This document shows, in pieces, positions 6,123-7,272 of a stretch of 7,272 nt of DNA. Position 1 is the first letter of the stretch. Every line of letters starts with the position of its first letter. A program made the position numbers and the translations under genes. Under the pieces are notes generated by a model, which saw nothing but the letters and a program-made list of their open reading frames with translations, did not search any database and was not told the DNA's origin. The stretch is from Methanoregulaceae archaeon (GTDB taxonomy: Archaea; Halobacteriota; Methanomicrobia; Methanomicrobiales; Methanospirillaceae): assembly GCA_028679405.1 (NCBI GenBank), contig JAJRBP010000054.1, forward strand, positions 1 to 7,272. Direction: 5' to 3'.

Positions 6123-6881
6123 ATGAAACTCATGAAGGCGACATTCGGAGGTGGGTGTTTCTGGTGCATGCAGCCCCCGTTCCAGGAGGTGGAGGGTGTG
6201 ACCGAAGTGGTGGCCGGGTATGCCGGCGGGAAGAAGGAGAACCCGACCTACGAGGAGGTATCGACAGGGACGACGGGCCACGTTGAAGCCGTCCAGGTCA
6301 CGTACGACGCGGAAAAAGTCTCGTACGACCGGCTTCTCGACGTTTTCTGGACGCAGATCGACCCGACCGATGATGCGGGCCAGTTCGCGGACAAGGGGTC
6401 GCAGTACAGGACCGCCATCTTCTACCACGACGAAGAGCAGAAGCGGATTGCAGAGGCCTCGAAGAAAAGACTGAATGACTCAGGGAAATTTAAAAGCCCG
6501 GTCGTCACCGGGATCAGGCCGTTCACGAATTTCTATCCTGCCGAGGAGTACCACCAGAACTACGCCCGGAAGAAACCCCGGGAATACCAGATGTACAAGA
6601 CCTATTCGGGTCGGGAAGCCTACCTCGAGAAGACCTGGGGACATGGGGGGAAGGGGAAGGTGAAGGTCTATTCGACGCCGAGGTGTCACAACTGCCACGA
6701 GATCAAGGAGTTCCTGAAATCGAAGCACATCGAGTTCGAGGAGATCGATATCGCCGGAAACGAGGAGGCCAGGAACATGATCATCGCCCGCACCGGTCAC
6801 CTCGGTGCGCCAATCGTCCAGATCGGCGATGAGTTCATCTTTGGTTTCGACCCGAAGAAGATGGAGTGGCTGCTGAAGTAA
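6123..6881 (+). CDS. msrA: Peptide methionine sulfoxide reductase MsrA fused to a glutaredoxin-like domain
   Basis: Repairs oxidised protein or free methionine by reducing Met-S-sulfoxide. The MsrA domain spans about residues 4-173 of 252: FGGGCFWCMQPPF with catalytic Cys12, GHVEAVQVTYD (52-62) with the acid Glu55, QIDPTDD and DKGSQYRTAIFY (90-101), and FYPAEEYHQNY (137-147). A short glycine/lysine linker (GHGGKGK) leads to a glutaredoxin/thioredoxin-fold domain (about 179-252): KVYSTPRCHNC with Cys188 and Cys191, and HLGAPIV with the expected cis-Pro230. The MsrA domain has no resolving cysteine near its own C-terminus; only Cys15 (in FWC) and the Grx pair remain, suggesting internal recycling by the fused domain. 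GGGGTGAA at 6108-6115 and the family N-terminus fix the start at 6123; the frame is open further upstream to 5862 but that part has no protein character. No msrB is in view. Confidence 0.94.
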   Translation: MKLMKATFGGGCFWCMQPPFQEVEGVTEVVAGYAGGKKENPTYEEVSTGTTGHVEAVQVTYDAEKVSYDRLLDVFWTQIDPTDDAGQFADKGSQYRTAIFYHDEEQKRIAEASKKRLNDSGKFKSPVVTGIRPFTNFYPAEEYHQNYARKKPREYQMYKTYSGREAYLEKTWGHGGKGKVKVYSTPRCHNCHEIKEFLKSKHIEFEEIDIAGNEEARNMIIARTGHLGAPIVQIGDEFIFGFDPKKMEWLLK

Positions 6882-7114
6882 GGCGATGCATGCCGGTTCA
6901 ATCGCGGGGAGTTTTTAAATCCCGGCCAACCCTGATTCCCGGGACTCCTGTAATATTTCGTTTTAAAGATAAGAATAATGATCCCCACGAAACCTGATTC
7001 CGATTCATTTGAGAACTCTTATATTCCGGTCGGTTGATGATTTGCTGTGGGGGGAAGTCCGGCATGGAAAAGACCTGTGTGTGGAAGCATCCCCTGCAAT
7101 CAAGGAGGTTTCTC
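6882..7114 (+). other. Intergenic region with msrA terminator and next promoter
   Basis: No gene seen here. A T-tract (6912-6916) in GAGTTTTTAAATCCC, about 30 nt after msrA, is a probable terminator. TTATATT (7019-7025) is the best TATA candidate for the downstream gene and would start transcription near 7050. A second AT-rich stretch (6951-6972) is a weaker alternative. Confidence 0.45.
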
Positions 7115-7272
7115 ATGAGACATATGAATCGTCTGGTTTTACTCGCAGTTGCAGTGGTCCTGCTGCTCGCCCTGGGTCCCGTATCGGCCGGAACTCCGCT
7201 TGTAGACATGAACATCTACCTTAACCCGCCTACCGACCATTACGTGGGCGATCATTTCGTACTCGGTGGAAA
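7115..7272 (+). CDS. Secreted or surface protein, N-terminal fragment
   Basis: Only 52 codons are in the window; the frame is open at the right edge. The start MRHMNRLVLLAVAVVLLLALGPVSAGTP is a clear Sec signal peptide: basic n-region, long hydrophobic core at about 7-21, and a V-S-A cleavage site near residue 25. No cysteine follows, so it is not a lipoprotein. The mature start (PLVDMNIYLNPPTDHYVGDHFVLGG) resembles the beta-sandwich repeats of methanogen surface proteins, but this is too short to assign. AAGGAGGT (7102-7109), the strongest ribosome site in the window, sits six bases before the ATG and decides this start over the in-frame ATG at 7064, which would put charged residues ahead of the signal peptide. 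Function unknown. Confidence 0.8.
   Translation, partial: MRHMNRLVLLAVAVVLLLALGPVSAGTPLVDMNIYLNPPTDHYVGDHFVLGG

Overview
The window reads as a piece of chromosome from a methanogenic archaeon, most likely of the order Methanomicrobiales (Methanoregula, Methanosphaerula or Methanoculleus type). The signs are archaeal BRE/TATA-like promoters with T-tract terminators, Shine-Dalgarno sequences of the GGTGA/GGAGG kind, a moderately GC-rich composition, an archaeal-type superoxide dismutase, an amt-glnK pair whose GlnK lacks the uridylylated tyrosine, and a short secreted protein start typical of methanogen surface proteins. This placement is inference from protein character, not a database match. 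All supported genes lie on the + strand.

Layout. 1-492: C-terminal 163 codons of an Fe/Mn superoxide dismutase. 493-685: T-rich intergenic with a degenerate 60-nt direct repeat. 686-1855: class V aminotransferase of the cysteine desulfurase type, followed closely by a 105-residue protein of unknown function (1878-2195). 2196-2352: gap with hairpins and a palindrome. 2353-3621: GntP-family permease. 3622-4076: promoter and an unusually long, strongly structured leader. 4077-5285 and 5301-5636: ammonium transporter Amt and PII protein GlnK, one operon with a 15-nt gap. 5637-6122: about 490 nt without a credible gene, holding several dyads, a T-tract and the next promoter. 6123-6881: methionine sulfoxide reductase A fused to a glutaredoxin-like domain. 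6882-7114: terminator and promoter region. 7115-7272: start of a secreted protein that runs off the window.

How the genes fit together. Amt imports ammonium and GlnK closes the channel when nitrogen is sufficient; this is the only clear functional operon. SOD, the cysteine desulfurase-like enzyme and MsrA-Grx all belong to oxygen-stress or sulfur/redox chemistry, so the region may be a loose redox neighbourhood, although each gene seems to have its own transcription signals.

The least ordinary parts are non-coding: the amt leader contains four complementary segments that can pair 1:2, 2:3 or 3:4, a second pair of mutually exclusive hairpins over the presumed ribosome binding site, and a 20-bp dyad (TCCGGT-N8-ACCGGA) that occurs again, with the same spacing, between glnK and msrA. 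None of these was recognised as a known element.
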